Shown: positions 35,713 to 46,874, numbered from the stretch's first letter. The stretch: DNA of 64,000 nucleotides from Pseudomonadota bacterium (GCA_021819435.1 JAKARB010000008.1:124001-188000); one strand, 5' to 3'. Program-made: numbers and translations. The notes: generated from the letters alone by a model not told the origin.

Positions 35713-36771
35713 ATGCATCCGATGAACGACTCGTCCAGCGACCTCCAAGCCTTGGTGCAATCGGCCCAGTCCGCGTTCGACGCCGCCGCCACGCCGGCCG
35801 ACCTTGAGAACGCCAAGGCTCGGTTCCTGGGCAAGGCAGGCTCGCTCACCGAGCTGCTCAAGGGCATGGCAGCCCTGAGTCCCGAAGACAAGAAGACCCG
35901 TGGCGCGGCCATCAACCAGGCCAAGCAGCAGGTCGAGGCGCTGCTCAATGCGCGTCGCCAGGCATTGGCTGACGCAGAGTTGGCTCAGCAACTGCGTGCC
36001 GAATCGCTGGACGTGACCCTGCCGGGTCGCCGCCGAGGCGAGGGCGGACTGCACCCCGTTTCGCTGAGCATTGAGCGCATCGAGGGCATCTTCGGCTCGA
36101 TGGGTTTCGCTGTGGCCGATGGCCCCGAGATCGAGGCTGACTGGCACAACTTCACCGCATTGAACACGCCGGAAGACCACCCCGCGCGCTCCATGCACGA
36201 CACCTTCTACGTCGAAGGTGGTCACCTGCTTCGCACACACACCAGCCCGATGCAGGTGCGCTACGCCATGCAGCACGTGCAGGACCATGCCGCGCAGCTC
36301 GCACGCGGTGAGCGCATCCCCGAAATCCGTGTGATCGCGCCCGGCCGTACCTACCGTGTCGACAGCGACGCCACGCACTCGCCGATGTTCCACCAGTGCG
36401 AAGGCCTGTGGATCGGTGAGAGCGTGAGCTTCACCGACCTGAAGGCCGTGCTGGGCGATTTCTTCAGCACCTTTTTCGAGACCGACGAGCTCGACATCCG
36501 CTTCCGCCCGTCGTTCTTTCCCTTCACAGAGCCCTCGGCCGAAGTGGACATCGCCTTCGCATCCGGCCCGCTCAAGGGGCGCTGGCTGGAGGTCGGCGGC
36601 GCCGGCCAGGTGCACCCGAACGTGGTGCGCAACTTCGGCCTGGACCCGGAGCAGTACATTGGCTTCGCTTTCGGCCTGGGCCCGGACCGCCTCACCATGC
36701 TGCGCTATGGTGTGAACGACCTGCGTCTGTTCTACGAAGGCGATTTGCGTTTCCTGCAGCAGTTCCAGTGA
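35713..36771 (+). CDS. pheS: Phenylalanyl-tRNA synthetase alpha subunit
   Basis: 352 residues from ATG 35713. ATG 35722 gives MNDSSS and may be the real start. N-terminal coiled coil (about 10-85), then the class II core with [22 protein letters not shown], an [16 protein letters not shown] block and the C-terminal motif 3 [13 protein letters not shown]. It forms an alpha2-beta2 enzyme with PheT. pheT is displaced downstream by an alcohol dehydrogenase gene. The start lies just after a terminator T-run and has no Shine-Dalgarno. Confidence 0.97.
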   Translation: MHPMNDSSSDLQALVQSAQSAFDAAATPADLENAKARFLGKAGSLTELLKGMAALSPEDKKTRGAAINQAKQQVEALLNARRQALADAELAQQLRAESLDVTLPGRRRGEGGLHPVSLSIERIEGIFGSMGFAVADGPEIEADWHNFTALNTPEDHPARSMHDTFYVEGGHLLRTHTSPMQVRYAMQHVQDHAAQLARGERIPEIRVIAPGRTYRVDSDATHSPMFHQCEGLWIGESVSFTDLKAVLGDFFSTFFETDELDIRFRPSFFPFTEPSAEVDIAFASGPLKGRWLEVGGAGQVHPNVVRNFGLDPEQYIGFAFGLGPDRLTMLRYGVNDLRLFYEGDLRFLQQFQ

Positions 36772-36864
36772 AGCAGCGGGCGAGGGCAGGGCGCCTGTCC
36801 TCCACCCGTTTCGTGTCGCGCCCAGCGCGTCAACGTCTCAACCCAGTCTGATGAGGATGCCCGC

Positions 36865-37902
36865 ATGACCACCACCACCGCCGCCAGCACAGCCATTCAG
36901 GCCTGGGCCGCCCAGGCCGCCGCCAAGCCGGTCGTGCCGTTCTCGTACGATCCGGGCCCGTTGGGCGCCGAGGAGGTCGAGATCCGTGTCGAGCATTGCG
37001 GTCTGTGTCACTCCGATCTCTCGGTGATCGACAACGAGTGGGGCTTTTCGGCCTACCCGGTCGTGGGCGGTCATGAGGTGGTGGGCACGGTGGTGGGCCT
37101 GGGCGAGCGTGCCAAGGGCCTCAAGCTTGGTCAGAAGGTGGGATTGGGCTGGATGTCGGTGAGCTGTCAGACTTGCCCGAGCTGCCTGAGCGGCCAACCC
37201 CAGCTTTGCCGCACGGGCGTGGCGACCATCGTGGGCCACCATGGTGGCTTCGCCGAGAGGGTGCGCGCCCATTGGCTGTGGGCCTGTCCCATTCCTGAGG
37301 GCCTGAACCCGGCCAAGGCCGGCCCGCTGCTGTGCGGCGGCATCACGGTGTTCTCGCCGTTCCTGAACTTCGGCATCAAGCCCGTGCACCGCGTGGGTGT
37401 GGTTGGCATCGGTGGCCTGGGCCACATGGCGCTGAAGTTCGCGCGGGCCTGGGGTTGCGAGGTCACGGCTTTCACCTCGAGCGAGTCGAAGCGAGACGAG
37501 GCGCTGGCGCTGGGCGCGCACCGCGTGGTCTCCAGCACCGACCCAAAGTCGATGAAGGCCATCGCCGGCCAGCTCGACATGGTGCTGGTCACCGTCAACG
37601 TCATGCTGAACTGGAAGGCGCTGATGTCGACGTTGGCGCCCAATGGCCGCCTGCACTTGGTGGGCATCCTGCCGCAGCCCATGGAGGTCGAGGCCTTCCC
37701 GCTGATCGGCGGGCAGCGCAGCGTGTCGGGTTCGCCCACGGGCTCGCGCCAGGACATCGACACCATGCTGGCCTTTGCCGCGCGCCATGGCATTGAGCCG
37801 CAGACCGAACACTTCCCGATGAGCCGCATCAACGATGCTTTGGATCACCTGCGCGCCGGCAAGGCCCGCTACCGTGTGGTCCTGGACGCTGAACAGAACT
37901 GA
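36865..37902 (+). CDS. Zinc-dependent alcohol dehydrogenase (YahK/CAD-like)
   Basis: 345 residues. The catalytic zinc region EHCGLCHSDL and GGHEVVG, a structural-zinc Cys set CQTCPSCLSGQPQLC, and the Rossmann loop GIGGLGHMALKFA are intact. This matches the cinnamyl-alcohol/YahK branch of medium-chain dehydrogenases, usually NADP-dependent aldehyde reductases of broad range. GAGGAT lies about 6 bases before ATG. It sits in the same orientation between pheS and pheT, splitting a pair that is normally contiguous, and is 21 bases from pheT, so probably co-transcribed. Physiological substrate unknown. Confidence 0.9.
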   Translation: MTTTTAASTAIQAWAAQAAAKPVVPFSYDPGPLGAEEVEIRVEHCGLCHSDLSVIDNEWGFSAYPVVGGHEVVGTVVGLGERAKGLKLGQKVGLGWMSVSCQTCPSCLSGQPQLCRTGVATIVGHHGGFAERVRAHWLWACPIPEGLNPAKAGPLLCGGITVFSPFLNFGIKPVHRVGVVGIGGLGHMALKFARAWGCEVTAFTSSESKRDEALALGAHRVVSSTDPKSMKAIAGQLDMVLVTVNVMLNWKALMSTLAPNGRLHLVGILPQPMEVEAFPLIGGQRSVSGSPTGSRQDIDTMLAFAARHGIEPQTEHFPMSRINDALDHLRAGKARYRVVLDAEQN

Positions 37903-37923
37903 ATTCCCCAAGGACCCTTTTCC

Positions 37924-40353
37924 ATGCAATTCCCCGAGTCCTGGTTGCGCACCTTCTGCAACCCCGATCTGAGCACACAGCAACTGGCCGACCTGCTGAC
38001 CATGGCCGGCCTAGAGGTCGAAGAGCTGCAGCCGGTTGCCCCTCGCTTCACGGGCGTGGTTGTGGCACAGGTGCTGGAAGTCGCCAAGCACCCGGACGCC
38101 GACCGCCTGAATGTGTGCAAGGTGGACGCGGGCACGGGCGAGGTGCTGCAGATCGTCTGTGGCGCGCCGAACGTGCGCCCAGGCATCAAGGTGCCGTGCG
38201 CGCTCGTCGGCGCCGAACTGCCCCCCGGCGCGGATGGCAAGGCCTTCGTCATCAAGAAGGGCAAGCTGCGTGGGGTGGAGAGCCTGGGCATGCTGTGCTC
38301 GGCCAAGGAGCTGGGCATCGCCGAGGAGTCGAACGGCCTGCACATCCTGGCCGATGAAGCGCCCGTGGGCGTCAGCATCCGCGACTTCCTCCGGCTTGAC
38401 GACACCTTGTTCACGCTCAAGCTCACGCCCAACCTGGCGCATTGCCTGAGCGTGGCGGGCGTCGCGCGCGAGGTGTCCGCGCTGACTGGCGCGCCGCTGA
38501 AGCTGCCTGCCAGCGAGCCGGTCAAGCCCGCCATCGATGCACGGCTGAAGGTCAATGTGGAAGCCGCCGATTTGTGTGGCCGCTTCGGTGGTCGCGTGAT
38601 TCGCGGCGTGAACCCCCAGGCCAAGACGCCCGACTGGATGGTCGAGCGCCTGGCGCGTTGTGGCCAGCGTTCGGTGTCGGCGCTGGTCGACATCTCCAAC
38701 TACGTGATGTTCGAGCTGGGCCAGCCCTCGCACGTGTTCGACCTGGACAAGATCCATGGCGAGCTGACCGTGCGTTGGGGTCGCGCGGGCGAACAGCTCA
38801 AGCTGCTCAATGGCAACACCATCACGCTCGACGAGCAGGTGGGTGTGATCGCCGATGACAGCCAGGTCGAGTCCCTGGCCGGCATCATGGGCGGCGACGC
38901 CACGGCCGTGGGCGACGAGACCCGCAACGTCTACCTCGAAGCCGCCTTCTGGTGGCCCAAGGCGATCGCCGGCCGCGCGCGCCGCTACAACTTCTCGACC
39001 GACGCCTCGCACCGCTACGAGCGCGGCGTGGACCCGGCGCCCACGGCCCAGCACATCGAGCGCATCACCCGCCTGATTCTCGAGATCTGCGGTGGCGAGG
39101 CCGGCCCGCTGGACGACTTGAAGGTGCACCTGCCCGAGCGCAAGCCCGTGACGTTGCGCCTGTCGCGCGCCCAGCGCGTCATCGGCATGCCGGTGACCTT
39201 GCCTGAGGTGCAAGCGGTGTTCCAGCGCCTGGATCTGCCTTATGGCACGCAAGCCCACAAGGACGACACCCACCTCATCGTGACCCCGCCGAGCTGGCGC
39301 TTCGACATCCAGATCGAGGAAGACTTGATCGAAGAGGTGGTGCGCGTCATCGGCTTCGACAAGCTGCCGCGCCGCGCGCCGAAGGCGCCCGTGGTCTCCG
39401 AGGTGCGCCCCGAGGCGCGTCGTGGCCTGTACGCAGTGCGCCGTGCCGTGGCCGCGCGTGGTTACCAGGAAGCCATCACCTTCAGCTTCGTCGAGGCCCG
39501 CTGGGAGGCCGATTTCGCGGGCAACACCAACCCCATCCAACTGCTCAACCCCATCGCCAGCCAGTTGTCGGTGATGCGCTCGTCGCTGATCGGCAGCTTG
39601 GTGGAGGTGCTGCGCACGAACTTGGCCCGCAAGGCCGAGCGCGTGCGCCTGTTCGAGGTCGGGCGCGTGTTCCGCCGTGATGCTTCCGTGGTCGATGGCA
39701 TGCAGACGGTGGCCAGCCTGGACCAGCCCGTTCGCGTGGCCGGTCTGGCCTACGGTCCGGCCGATGCGCTGCAATGGGGCCAGGCGGCCCGTCAGGTCGA
39801 TTTCTTCGATGTGAAGGGAGATGTCGAGTCGCTGCTGGCGCCGCGCCAGGCCAGTTTTGTTGCGGCCGAACACCCGGCTCTCCACCCGGGGCGTTGCGCT
39901 CAGGTGCTGGTCGATGGTCGTGCCGTGGGTTTTGTGGGTGAGTTGCACCCCAAGTGGCGGCAGGCCTATGACTTGGCCCAGGCGCCGGTGCTGTTCGAGC
40001 TTGATGCAGACGCGCTGGCGCAGCGTCCCGTGCCACGTTTCACCAGCGTGCCGCGCATGCAATCGGTCTTCAGGGATCTTGCCCTGGTGGTCAATGATCG
40101 CACCGCGCACGACGCCTTGATCGGCGCCATCGTGTCGGCACCGACAGACGGCCTGGTGCGCGGCGCCCGCCTGTTCGACATCTACAAGCCCAAGCAGGCG
40201 GTGGCCGGCATCGCCGAAGACGAGCGCAGCTTGGCCGTGCGCATCGATTTGCGCGACGACGAGCAGACGCTCAACGATGAGCGCATCGATGCGGCCGTGC
40301 AATCCGTGTTGCAGAATCTGGCCGACAAGGTGGGCGCGCGCGTGCGCGCCTGA
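37924..40353 (+). CDS. pheT: Phenylalanyl-tRNA synthetase beta subunit
   Basis: 809 residues, full length. N-terminal tRNA-binding (EMAP-like) domain to about 150, B3/B4 editing domain, B5 domain, class II-like core and a C-terminal ferredoxin-fold anticodon-binding domain ([15 protein letters not shown] onward). AAGGA lies 9 bases before ATG. Followed 25 bases later by ihfA, the conserved order. Confidence 0.98.
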   Translation: MQFPESWLRTFCNPDLSTQQLADLLTMAGLEVEELQPVAPRFTGVVVAQVLEVAKHPDADRLNVCKVDAGTGEVLQIVCGAPNVRPGIKVPCALVGAELPPGADGKAFVIKKGKLRGVESLGMLCSAKELGIAEESNGLHILADEAPVGVSIRDFLRLDDTLFTLKLTPNLAHCLSVAGVAREVSALTGAPLKLPASEPVKPAIDARLKVNVEAADLCGRFGGRVIRGVNPQAKTPDWMVERLARCGQRSVSALVDISNYVMFELGQPSHVFDLDKIHGELTVRWGRAGEQLKLLNGNTITLDEQVGVIADDSQVESLAGIMGGDATAVGDETRNVYLEAAFWWPKAIAGRARRYNFSTDASHRYERGVDPAPTAQHIERITRLILEICGGEAGPLDDLKVHLPERKPVTLRLSRAQRVIGMPVTLPEVQAVFQRLDLPYGTQAHKDDTHLIVTPPSWRFDIQIEEDLIEEVVRVIGFDKLPRRAPKAPVVSEVRPEARRGLYAVRRAVAARGYQEAITFSFVEARWEADFAGNTNPIQLLNPIASQLSVMRSSLIGSLVEVLRTNLARKAERVRLFEVGRVFRRDASVVDGMQTVASLDQPVRVAGLAYGPADALQWGQAARQVDFFDVKGDVESLLAPRQASFVAAEHPALHPGRCAQVLVDGRAVGFVGELHPKWRQAYDLAQAPVLFELDADALAQRPVPRFTSVPRMQSVFRDLALVVNDRTAHDALIGAIVSAPTDGLVRGARLFDIYKPKQAVAGIAEDERSLAVRIDLRDDEQTLNDERIDAAVQSVLQNLADKVGARVRA

Positions 40354-40378
40354 GGCGTGAGAAGGGGAGACACCACGC

Positions 40379-40738
40379 ATGAACGACAAGATCAGCGACC
40401 TGACGGTGCTGTTGCCGACCATCGAAACGCCGACGCTCACCAAGGCCGAGCTTTCCGAGCTGCTGTTTGAGCGGCTCGGCCTGAACAAGCGCGAGTCCAA
40501 GGACATGGTGGAGGCCTTTTTCGAGCTGATCAACGACACGTTGGTGCAGGGCACGGATGTGAAGCTCTCCGGCTTCGGCAACTTCCAAATTCGTCAGAAG
40601 GCACCGCGCCCCGGGCGCAATCCGCGCACGGGCGAGGCCATCCCCATCAAGGCGCGGCAGGTGGTGACTTTCCACGCCAGCGCCAAGCTCAAAGGCATGG
40701 TGCAAGGCGATATTCCCGTGGGTGAAGACTTGGAGTAA
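40379..40738 (+). CDS. ihfA: Integration host factor subunit alpha
   Basis: 119 residues, about 20 longer than E. coli IHF-alpha because of an N-terminal extension ([18 protein letters not shown]) before the canonical [17 protein letters not shown]. The DNA-contacting arm [12 protein letters not shown] is intact and [10 protein letters not shown] precedes it. It forms the DNA-bending IHF heterodimer. IHF assists sigma-54 promoters, relevant to the two found here. A GGGGAG sequence precedes the start. Terminal position in the pheT operon is conserved. Confidence 0.96.
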   Translation: MNDKISDLTVLLPTIETPTLTKAELSELLFERLGLNKRESKDMVEAFFELINDTLVQGTDVKLSGFGNFQIRQKAPRPGRNPRTGEAIPIKARQVVTFHASAKLKGMVQGDIPVGEDLE

Positions 40739-40841
40739 AGTCTGAGGTCCCACCGCAATCTGGTTGATGCGGCAGGGCTTTTTGCTTGCGAGCCAACAGC
40801 GTCATCGCGCCAAAGCGTCACCGATGCCACCAGCAGGCCAC

Positions 40842-41354
40842 ATGGATCGAACCACCCACGACCTCCCGCCCATCCCGGCCAAACGCTACTTCACCATCGG
40901 TGAGGTGAGCGAGCTTTGCCATGTGAAGCCATATGTGCTGCGCTACTGGGAGCAGGAGTTCGTGCAGCTCAAGCCCATGAAGCGGCGCGGCAATCGCCGC
41001 TATTACCAGCACCACGAGGTGTTGCTGGTGCGTCGCATCCGCGAGCTGTTGTATGAGCAGGGCTTCACCATCAGCGGTGCGCGCAATCGGCTGGCCGAGT
41101 TGGGCCACGCGGCGCGCGTCGAAGCCGATGACGATGAATTGCCGGATGGTTTGTCTGCCGGCGCCATGATCGCTTCAGAGCGGTTGGTCGGCGGTGCTGC
41201 GTCATCGGTGTCACGCGCGCTGCAAGCGTCGCCTGCGGTCATGGCTGAATCCGGGTTCCTTGCTCCAGAGTTGCCTGACTTGTCGCTCCTGTCGCCGGAG
41301 GCGGCCGCGAGCCTGCGTGTTTCCTTGTTGTCGATTCGCGACCTGCTGTCTTGA
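40842..41354 (+). CDS. MerR-family transcriptional regulator next to ihfA
   Basis: 170 residues from ATG 40842 (ATG 40824 is an alternative). The winged-helix domain is KRYFTIGEVSELCHVKPYVLRYWEQEF, followed by RGNRRYYQHHEV and the dimer helix. This gene follows ihfA in many proteobacteria, where its function is unknown. There is no Cys metal-binding loop. The C-terminal 60 residues are Ser/Ala/Leu-rich and low in conservation. Confidence 0.88.
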   Translation: MDRTTHDLPPIPAKRYFTIGEVSELCHVKPYVLRYWEQEFVQLKPMKRRGNRRYYQHHEVLLVRRIRELLYEQGFTISGARNRLAELGHAARVEADDDELPDGLSAGAMIASERLVGGAASSVSRALQASPAVMAESGFLAPELPDLSLLSPEAAASLRVSLLSIRDLLS

Positions 41355-41369
41355 ATCGGGGTGGCTGGC

Positions 41370-41399
41370 TTGAGACGAGTGCTCAAAACATGCTATAGT
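41370..41399 (+). promoter_or_regulatory. Promoter of tRNA-Pro
   Basis: TTGAGA (41370-41375), 18 bases, TATAGT (41394-41399). Transcription would start about 5 bases before the tRNA. Confidence 0.75.
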
Positions 41400-41409
41400 C
41401 TAATTCTTG

Positions 41410-41487
<78 letters not shown>

Positions 41488-41499
41488 AGAAAATCACGA

Positions 41500-41526
41500 G
41501 GGCCAGAAGGAAACTTCTGGCCCTTT
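41500..41526 (+). terminator. Terminator after tRNA-Pro
   Basis: GGGCCAGAAG (41500-41509), loop GAAA, CTTCTGGCCC (41514-41523), then TTT. Outer bases CACGA/TCGTG extend the stem. It may also serve the opposite strand. Confidence 0.85.
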
Positions 41527-41567
41527 CGTGTTTTGGCCCGCGGAGCGAACGTTACCTCAGGGGTATG

Positions 41568-42389
41568 TCACTTCTGGATCGCGCGGTCAAACTCCTGTTG
41601 CAGCACCACCGGAAACGCGGCGCTCACGGAGCCGATGGCGAGGGGGCGCAGGCGTTCAAACAAGGCCTTGATCGCCTCAGCCAGGCGCACGTCGATGACG
41701 TTGCTGCCGGCGGACGCTTCGTCGCCGCTCGCCGAGGCGACGCTTCGCCGGGCATGGCTTTGGGTCACTGTGCGCGCCATGGCGATGAACAATTGCTCCA
41801 CGTAGGCCCGCGCGATGGCGCGGCTGTGGCGGATGAGTTCGTCTTGCAGATCGAGTACGGTGTCCAGCGGCACGTCGAGTTCGGCGAGCTGGATGCCAAT
41901 GCGCTCGAGTGCGGGTGACAGCATCTCGACCTCATCGGGGCCAAGACGCCGGTAAAGGCCGTTCTCGCTGAGGCGATCTTTTTGCTGCTGTGTGGCTGGC
42001 TCGGCCCAGTGGGATGCCATCTCGGACAGGGCTTTGCGCTGAGGCTGCTCGACGGTGAAGAAGGTGGTCGAAAAAAGGTGGCTGACGAGGGAATACTCGC
42101 TCCAGGCACCGTCGGGCGTTCCGGTCAGCATGGCCTTGATGGCATCGAGCTTGAATCCCTGCTTGCGCAGATCCCGGATGAGTTCGAGCTTGCCGAGGTG
42201 TTCGGCGTTGTAAAAGGCGGTGCGGCCTTGCAGGCGCGGTGGTGGCATCAGCCCGGCCGTCTGGTAGGCGCGCACGTTTCGAACGCTCACGCCGGCACGC
42301 TCTGACAGCGTTTCAACGGTGAATTCGCCATTTGCGGCGGGGGGCGCTGCCCTCGGGCGGCGAGGCTGGCGCATTTGTTTGTCGGGCAT
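41568..42389 (-). CDS. MerR-family transcriptional regulator
   Basis: 273 residues from ATG 42387-42389. A longer frame upstream lacks support. The N-terminal domain reads FTVETLSERAGVSVRNVRAYQTAGLMPPP, then LQGRTAFYNAEHLGKLELI, a MerR winged helix. The remaining 180 residues form a long, mostly helical region without visible effector motifs. Likely a cytoplasmic activator or repressor, ligand unknown. Its stop is 41 bases from the tRNA terminator. It is transcribed away from ubiE's 3' end on the same strand with an 88-base gap. Confidence 0.82.
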   Translation of the reverse strand: MPDKQMRQPRRPRAAPPAANGEFTVETLSERAGVSVRNVRAYQTAGLMPPPRLQGRTAFYNAEHLGKLELIRDLRKQGFKLDAIKAMLTGTPDGAWSEYSLVSHLFSTTFFTVEQPQRKALSEMASHWAEPATQQQKDRLSENGLYRRLGPDEVEMLSPALERIGIQLAELDVPLDTVLDLQDELIRHSRAIARAYVEQLFIAMARTVTQSHARRSVASASGDEASAGSNVIDVRLAEAIKALFERLRPLAIGSVSAAFPVVLQQEFDRAIQK

Positions 42390-42477
42390 CTTCGAGAGCC
42401 AAAGGGGCGGGCGCGCCAATGATAGCGATGCCACTCACATGCGGCTGCCAAACGTCACGCGGAGGCCTCGGCCCTGC

Positions 42478-43209
42478 TCAGCACTTGATGCCCAGGTGCA
42501 GGGCCACGACGCCACCGGTCATGTTGTGCACATCGACATGGCCGAAGCCCGCTGTCTTCATCATGGCCTTGAGCGTGGCCTGGTCGGGGTGCATGCGGAT
42601 GGACTCGGCCAAGTACTGATAGCTGGCTGCATCGCCGGCGACGAGCTGCCCCAGGCGAGGCAGCACTTTGAACGAGTACCAGTCGTAAGCTTTCTCAAGT
42701 GGCTTGGCCACCTTCGAAAATTCCAGCACCAGCAGGCGGCCGCCCGGCTTGAGCACGCGGCACATCTCCGCCAGGGCAGCGTCCTTGTGCGTCATGTTGC
42801 GCAGGCCAAAGGCCACGGTGACGATGTCGAAGGTCTCGCTGGGAAAGGGCAGTTTCTCAGCGTCGCACAAGGTCGTGGGCAATGCCAAGCCTTTGTTGAG
42901 CAGGCGGTCGCGGCCCGTGCTCAACATGGCCTCGTTGATGTCGGTGTGCACCACCATGCCTGTGGGGCCGACGCGGCCGGCGAAGGCCTCGGACAGGTCG
43001 CCGGTGCCGCCGGCGATGTCGAGCACCTTGTGCCCTTCGCGCACCCCGCTGGCAGCGATGGCGTAGGCCTTCCAGAGTCGATGCAAGCCCATCGACATCA
43101 GGTCGTTCATGACGTCGTACTTGTTGGCCACCGAGTCGAAGACGCCGCGCACGCGCTGGGCCTTTTGGGACTCGTCAACCTGCTGGAAACCGAAATGCGT
43201 GGAGCTCAT
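42478..43209 (-). CDS. ubiE: Ubiquinone/menaquinone methyltransferase UbiE
   Basis: 243 residues from ATG 43207-43209. Longer frames upstream are read-through. The UbiE/Coq5 signature [21 protein letters not shown] motif [15 protein letters not shown] and FGLRNM are intact. It C-methylates the demethoxy-quinol ring in ubiquinone synthesis. It lies 11 bases downstream of the flavoprotein gene. Confidence 0.97.
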   Translation of the reverse strand: MSSTHFGFQQVDESQKAQRVRGVFDSVANKYDVMNDLMSMGLHRLWKAYAIAASGVREGHKVLDIAGGTGDLSEAFAGRVGPTGMVVHTDINEAMLSTGRDRLLNKGLALPTTLCDAEKLPFPSETFDIVTVAFGLRNMTHKDAALAEMCRVLKPGGRLLVLEFSKVAKPLEKAYDWYSFKVLPRLGQLVAGDAASYQYLAESIRMHPDQATLKAMMKTAGFGHVDVHNMTGGVVALHLGIKC

Positions 43210-43220
43210 GGGGCGGCATC

Positions 43221-44516
43221 TTATACGTTCGTTGGCGCGGCCTGAAGGGCGCGGGCGCAGGCCATGGCGCTGGCCCAGGCCCATTGGAAGTTGTAGCCGC
43301 CCAGCCAGCCGGTGATGTCCACGACCTCGCCGATGAAATGCAGCCCAGGCACGATGCGGCTTTCCATGCTTTGCTGTTGCAGCTCGCGGGTGTCCACGCC
43401 GCCCGCAGTGACCTCGGCCTTGGCGTAGCCCTCGGTGCCGGAAGGGGTGATGGACCAGGCGTTGGCGGCTTGCCCAAGGGTCTCCAGGTCCTTGTCCTTG
43501 AGTTCGGCCAGGGCGGCCTGTGAATGCAGGGCGGGCACGCGCTGTGCCATTTGCGCCAACCAGGTCTGCGCCAAGCGCTGGGGCACGGCTTCCCCCAGGG
43601 CCAGGCCCCATGCGGTGGAGAGCTGCTTGCGCGAGCCCGCCTTGGCGGCCTTGAGTTCGCCAGCCAGGTCGTGCATCGGGCTCAAGTTGATGGTGAGCGC
43701 TTGGCCAGGCTGCCAATGGCTGGAGATCTGCAGCACACCAGGCCCGCTGAGGCCTCGGTGGGTGAAGAGCAGGTCTTCGGTGAAGCGGGCCAGGTGAGGG
43801 CCTTTGGTTTTGCAGCCACGCTGCACGGGCGGCACGGTGGTGGGCGTCTCGATGATGACTTCCAGCGAGAGTCCGGCCAGTTCAGAGAAAGGCACCCAGG
43901 TGGCTGCGTCGAAGGTCAGCGGCACGAGGGCGGGGCGCAGTGGCACGACTCGGTGGCCCAGTTCGCGGGCCCAGCGCTGGCCTGTGTCGGTGGCACCGAT
44001 TTTGGGAATCGAGGGTCCACCGGTGGCCACCACCACTTGGTGGGCGCGCAGCACGCCCCGGTCGGTGTCGAGTTCGAAGCGGCTGCCGTCATCGGCTTGC
44101 AGGCCCAGCGGGCGGATGCCATCGACGCGGCAGGGTTGCCAGCGTTGCACGCCACCAGCTTCGCACTCGCGCAGCAGCATCTGGATGATGTCATCGCTGC
44201 GGTGGTCGCAAAAAAGCTGGCCGCGGTGCTTCTCGTGCCAGCGCACGCCGTGGCGTTCGATCAGCTCGATGAAATCCTGCGGGGTGTAGCCGCTCAGCGC
44301 GGAGCGGCAGAAGGCGGGGTTCTCGCCCAGGAAGTTGGCCACGCCGACTTCGCGGTTGGTGAAGTTGCAGCGGCCTCCTCCCGAGATGCGGATTTTCTCG
44401 GCGACCTTGGGTGCGTGGTCGAGCAGCAGGACTCTCAGGCCACGCTGGCCGGCCACGCCTGCGCAGAACAGGCCGGCGGCGCCGGACCCGATGATGATGA
44501 CGTCGAATGCGGGCAT
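43221..44516 (-). CDS. YhiN/HI0933-family flavoprotein oxidoreductase
   Basis: 431 residues. N-terminal FAD-binding loop [13 protein letters not shown] and the family block [11 protein letters not shown] with GENPAF nearby. The C-terminal region has [18 protein letters not shown]-like sequence with the second dinucleotide contact. COG2081 proteins are annotated as NAD(P)/FAD-dependent oxidoreductases with no firm substrate. Possibly co-transcribed with ubiE downstream. Confidence 0.9.
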   Translation of the reverse strand: MPAFDVIIIGSGAAGLFCAGVAGQRGLRVLLLDHAPKVAEKIRISGGGRCNFTNREVGVANFLGENPAFCRSALSGYTPQDFIELIERHGVRWHEKHRGQLFCDHRSDDIIQMLLRECEAGGVQRWQPCRVDGIRPLGLQADDGSRFELDTDRGVLRAHQVVVATGGPSIPKIGATDTGQRWARELGHRVVPLRPALVPLTFDAATWVPFSELAGLSLEVIIETPTTVPPVQRGCKTKGPHLARFTEDLLFTHRGLSGPGVLQISSHWQPGQALTINLSPMHDLAGELKAAKAGSRKQLSTAWGLALGEAVPQRLAQTWLAQMAQRVPALHSQAALAELKDKDLETLGQAANAWSITPSGTEGYAKAEVTAGGVDTRELQQQSMESRIVPGLHFIGEVVDITGWLGGYNFQWAWASAMACARALQAAPTNV

Positions 44517-44593
44517 GCCGAGATTGTCGTGGCTGTGTCGACGCTTTCGGCTGGGTCGCCTCTGGCCGTCAACTCACTTGGCCCGTCAGGAGG

Positions 44594-45832
44594 TCAATCG
44601 AGCCCCAGTGGCCGGCTGGCTGAGAAGACAGGACGGCCTTCGAGGTCGTCGGCCCGCACGAGGCGGTTGCGACCCTGGCGGCGTGCTTCGGCCAGGGCTT
44701 CGTCCGCGCGGTGGATGGCCTCGTCGATCGATTCGCCTGGCTGGATCTGGACCACGCCGAAGCTCAGGCTCAGCACCGGGCGCTGCTGGCTGCTGCGAAC
44801 CTTGTCGACATGGCGCACCATGCGGTCGGCCACATGCAGCGCATCGGCCACGCCGGTTTCTGGCAAGAGGGCGACGAAGGCCTCGCCGCCCAGTCGCCCC
44901 ATCAGGTCGCGGCTGCGCAGCAAGGCGCGTGCGCTGGAAGCGACGAACTTCAGTGCCTCGTCGCCAGCGGCGTGGCCATGGTCAACGGTGAAAAGCCTGA
45001 AATCGTCGATGTCGAAGCGCATGAGGGTGGCGCTGCCCGGGGTGCTGAGACTCAGGGCCTGTGTGGCCAGTTCCTGGAAGTGACGGCGGTGGGGCACCAG
45101 CGTGAGCAGGTCAAAGTCCGCCATCAGGCGCAGTTGCTGGTGGGATTCGCGCAGGTCTTGTTCTGTGCGCTCATAGGTCAGCAACAGGCACATGTAGACC
45201 GAGAACATCACGCCGGCTACCAGGCCGACGAGCACCACGGGTTGCTGAATCTGCATGGGGTTGACGACGGGTGCGCCCCATACACCCAAGGCTGAGATCA
45301 GCCGGGGCACTTGGATGAGCGCTGCCGCCAGCATGAACAGCCCCACCGCTTTGAGATAGGGGCCAGAGCGGCCCGGGCTCTGGTGCCTGACGCCGTGCAC
45401 CAGCCATGCGGCATAGAGGTAGCCTGTCACGCTGGCGAGGCTGAAGGTGGCGACGCGGGCGCCAAGGTCGTCCGCCGAGTGCAACCACATCACCATGTAG
45501 GCGCCAGCGCCAGAGGCCAGCACGACCAGATCAACCCAGGCGGGCGTGCGGAAGTCACTGCGGATGTAGAACTGCCTGAGGCCGCCGAGCATGGTCAGCG
45601 GCCATTGCAGGGTCAGCAGGACGCTGACCGGGAGCAGCCAGGGGTGGCGGTCTTTGAGGAACAGGCAGATGGCACCTGCCGTGTTGAGCCACTGCGCGGT
45701 GGTCCACCAGCCGTAGCCGAGGTAGGTTCGCTGGGTCTGCCCGACCAGCGTCATGGTTGCGGCGGCCGTGAACAGCACCACGCAGACCACGAGCGTGAGG
45801 GTGGGTACGTGCAGATCGAAAAAAGGTGGCAT
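44594..45832 (-). CDS. Membrane diguanylate cyclase-like protein with GGEAF motif
   Basis: 412 residues from ATG 45830-45832. About six membrane helices fill residues 10-220, followed by a GGDEF domain (about 235-390) with [22 protein letters not shown] and [13 protein letters not shown]. The signature reads GGEAF, with Ala in place of the fourth acidic residue. The metal-binding Asp of FDIDDF and the GDEAL block are kept, so activity is possible but not assured. It would make or sense cyclic di-GMP at the inner membrane, relevant to exopolysaccharide control. It diverges from the AIM24 gene. Confidence 0.87.
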   Translation of the reverse strand: MPPFFDLHVPTLTLVVCVVLFTAAATMTLVGQTQRTYLGYGWWTTAQWLNTAGAICLFLKDRHPWLLPVSVLLTLQWPLTMLGGLRQFYIRSDFRTPAWVDLVVLASGAGAYMVMWLHSADDLGARVATFSLASVTGYLYAAWLVHGVRHQSPGRSGPYLKAVGLFMLAAALIQVPRLISALGVWGAPVVNPMQIQQPVVLVGLVAGVMFSVYMCLLLTYERTEQDLRESHQQLRLMADFDLLTLVPHRRHFQELATQALSLSTPGSATLMRFDIDDFRLFTVDHGHAAGDEALKFVASSARALLRSRDLMGRLGGEAFVALLPETGVADALHVADRMVRHVDKVRSSQQRPVLSLSFGVVQIQPGESIDEAIHRADEALAEARRQGRNRLVRADDLEGRPVFSASRPLGLD

Positions 45833-45950
45833 GGCTTTCGGACACAATCTCGTGGCGCAGTATCCCCGATTGGGCGGCGTGTCACGCAGCCGAAATCCCT
45901 CAGGACGAGGGTGGGTCAGCGCATCTTTTTTCAGCACGGAGCAAATCAAC

Positions 45951-46775
45951 ATGGCCATGGATGTGGTGGATCACGAGATTCGCGGCGCCGAAATGCAGTT
46001 CGTCGAGGTCGAACTCGACCCTGGCGAGGCCGCGATCGGCGAGGCCGGCAGCATGATGTTCATGGAGCCTGGCATTGAGATGGACACGGTCTTCGGCGAT
46101 GGCTCCAGGCAGCAAAGCGGCATCTTCGGCAAGCTGCTGGGCGCCGGCAAGCGCCTGATCACCGGCGAAAGCCTGTTCACGACCATCTACACGAACCAGG
46201 GACAAGGCAAGCGCCGGGTGGCGTTCGCCGCGCCTTACCCGGGCAAGATCCTGCCTATGAACCTGGGGCAACTGGGCGGCACTTTGATGTGCCAGAAGGA
46301 TGCGTTCCTGTGCGCGGCTCGCGGTGTTTCGCTGGGCATCGCCTTCCAGAAGCGCCTGGGCGCTGGTTTCTTCGGCGGCGAGGGCTTCATCCTGCAGAAG
46401 CTCGAGGGCGATGGCATGGCCTTCGTGCACGCGGGCGGCACGGTGGTTCGGCGTGAACTGAAGGCCGGTGAGAGCCTGCTGGTCGACACCGGTTGCGTGG
46501 TGGCCTTCACCGCCGAGGTGGATTTCGATATCCAGTACGTCGGCAAGATCAAGACGGCGCTGTTCGGCGGAGAAGGCCTCTTCCTGGCCAAGTTGAGCGG
46601 CCCTGGGCACATCTGGTTGCAGAGCCTGCCGTTTTCGCGCTTGGCATCGCGCATTTTCGCTGCGGCGCCTCAGAACCCCGGCGGTGGCGGCCGCGAAGAG
46701 GGTGGTTTGCTCAGCGGTGTGGCCGCCGGGGGCGTGGGCGGCTTGCTGGGCTCGGTGCTTGGCGGAGACGAGTGA
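45951..46775 (+). CDS. AIM24/TIGR00266 family protein
   Basis: 274 residues from ATG 45951 (ATG 45957 also possible), with GGAG upstream. The Gly-rich beta-prism pattern is clear: [59 protein letters not shown] and a Gly-rich C-terminal tail [14 protein letters not shown]. Function is unknown in bacteria. Some members are linked to membranes or tubular assemblies. The Gly tail suggests self-association. Confidence 0.85.
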   Translation: MAMDVVDHEIRGAEMQFVEVELDPGEAAIGEAGSMMFMEPGIEMDTVFGDGSRQQSGIFGKLLGAGKRLITGESLFTTIYTNQGQGKRRVAFAAPYPGKILPMNLGQLGGTLMCQKDAFLCAARGVSLGIAFQKRLGAGFFGGEGFILQKLEGDGMAFVHAGGTVVRRELKAGESLLVDTGCVVAFTAEVDFDIQYVGKIKTALFGGEGLFLAKLSGPGHIWLQSLPFSRLASRIFAAAPQNPGGGGREEGGLLSGVAAGGVGGLLGSVLGGDE

Positions 46776-46874
46776 ATTGGCCTCGCGCGCTGTCGTTCGC
46801 TGAGCCATGTCATCGCTGTACCTGCCTGCCGCGCTTAAACTGGAAGGCTTGACTGAAGAGAAGGTTTGCTCGGG

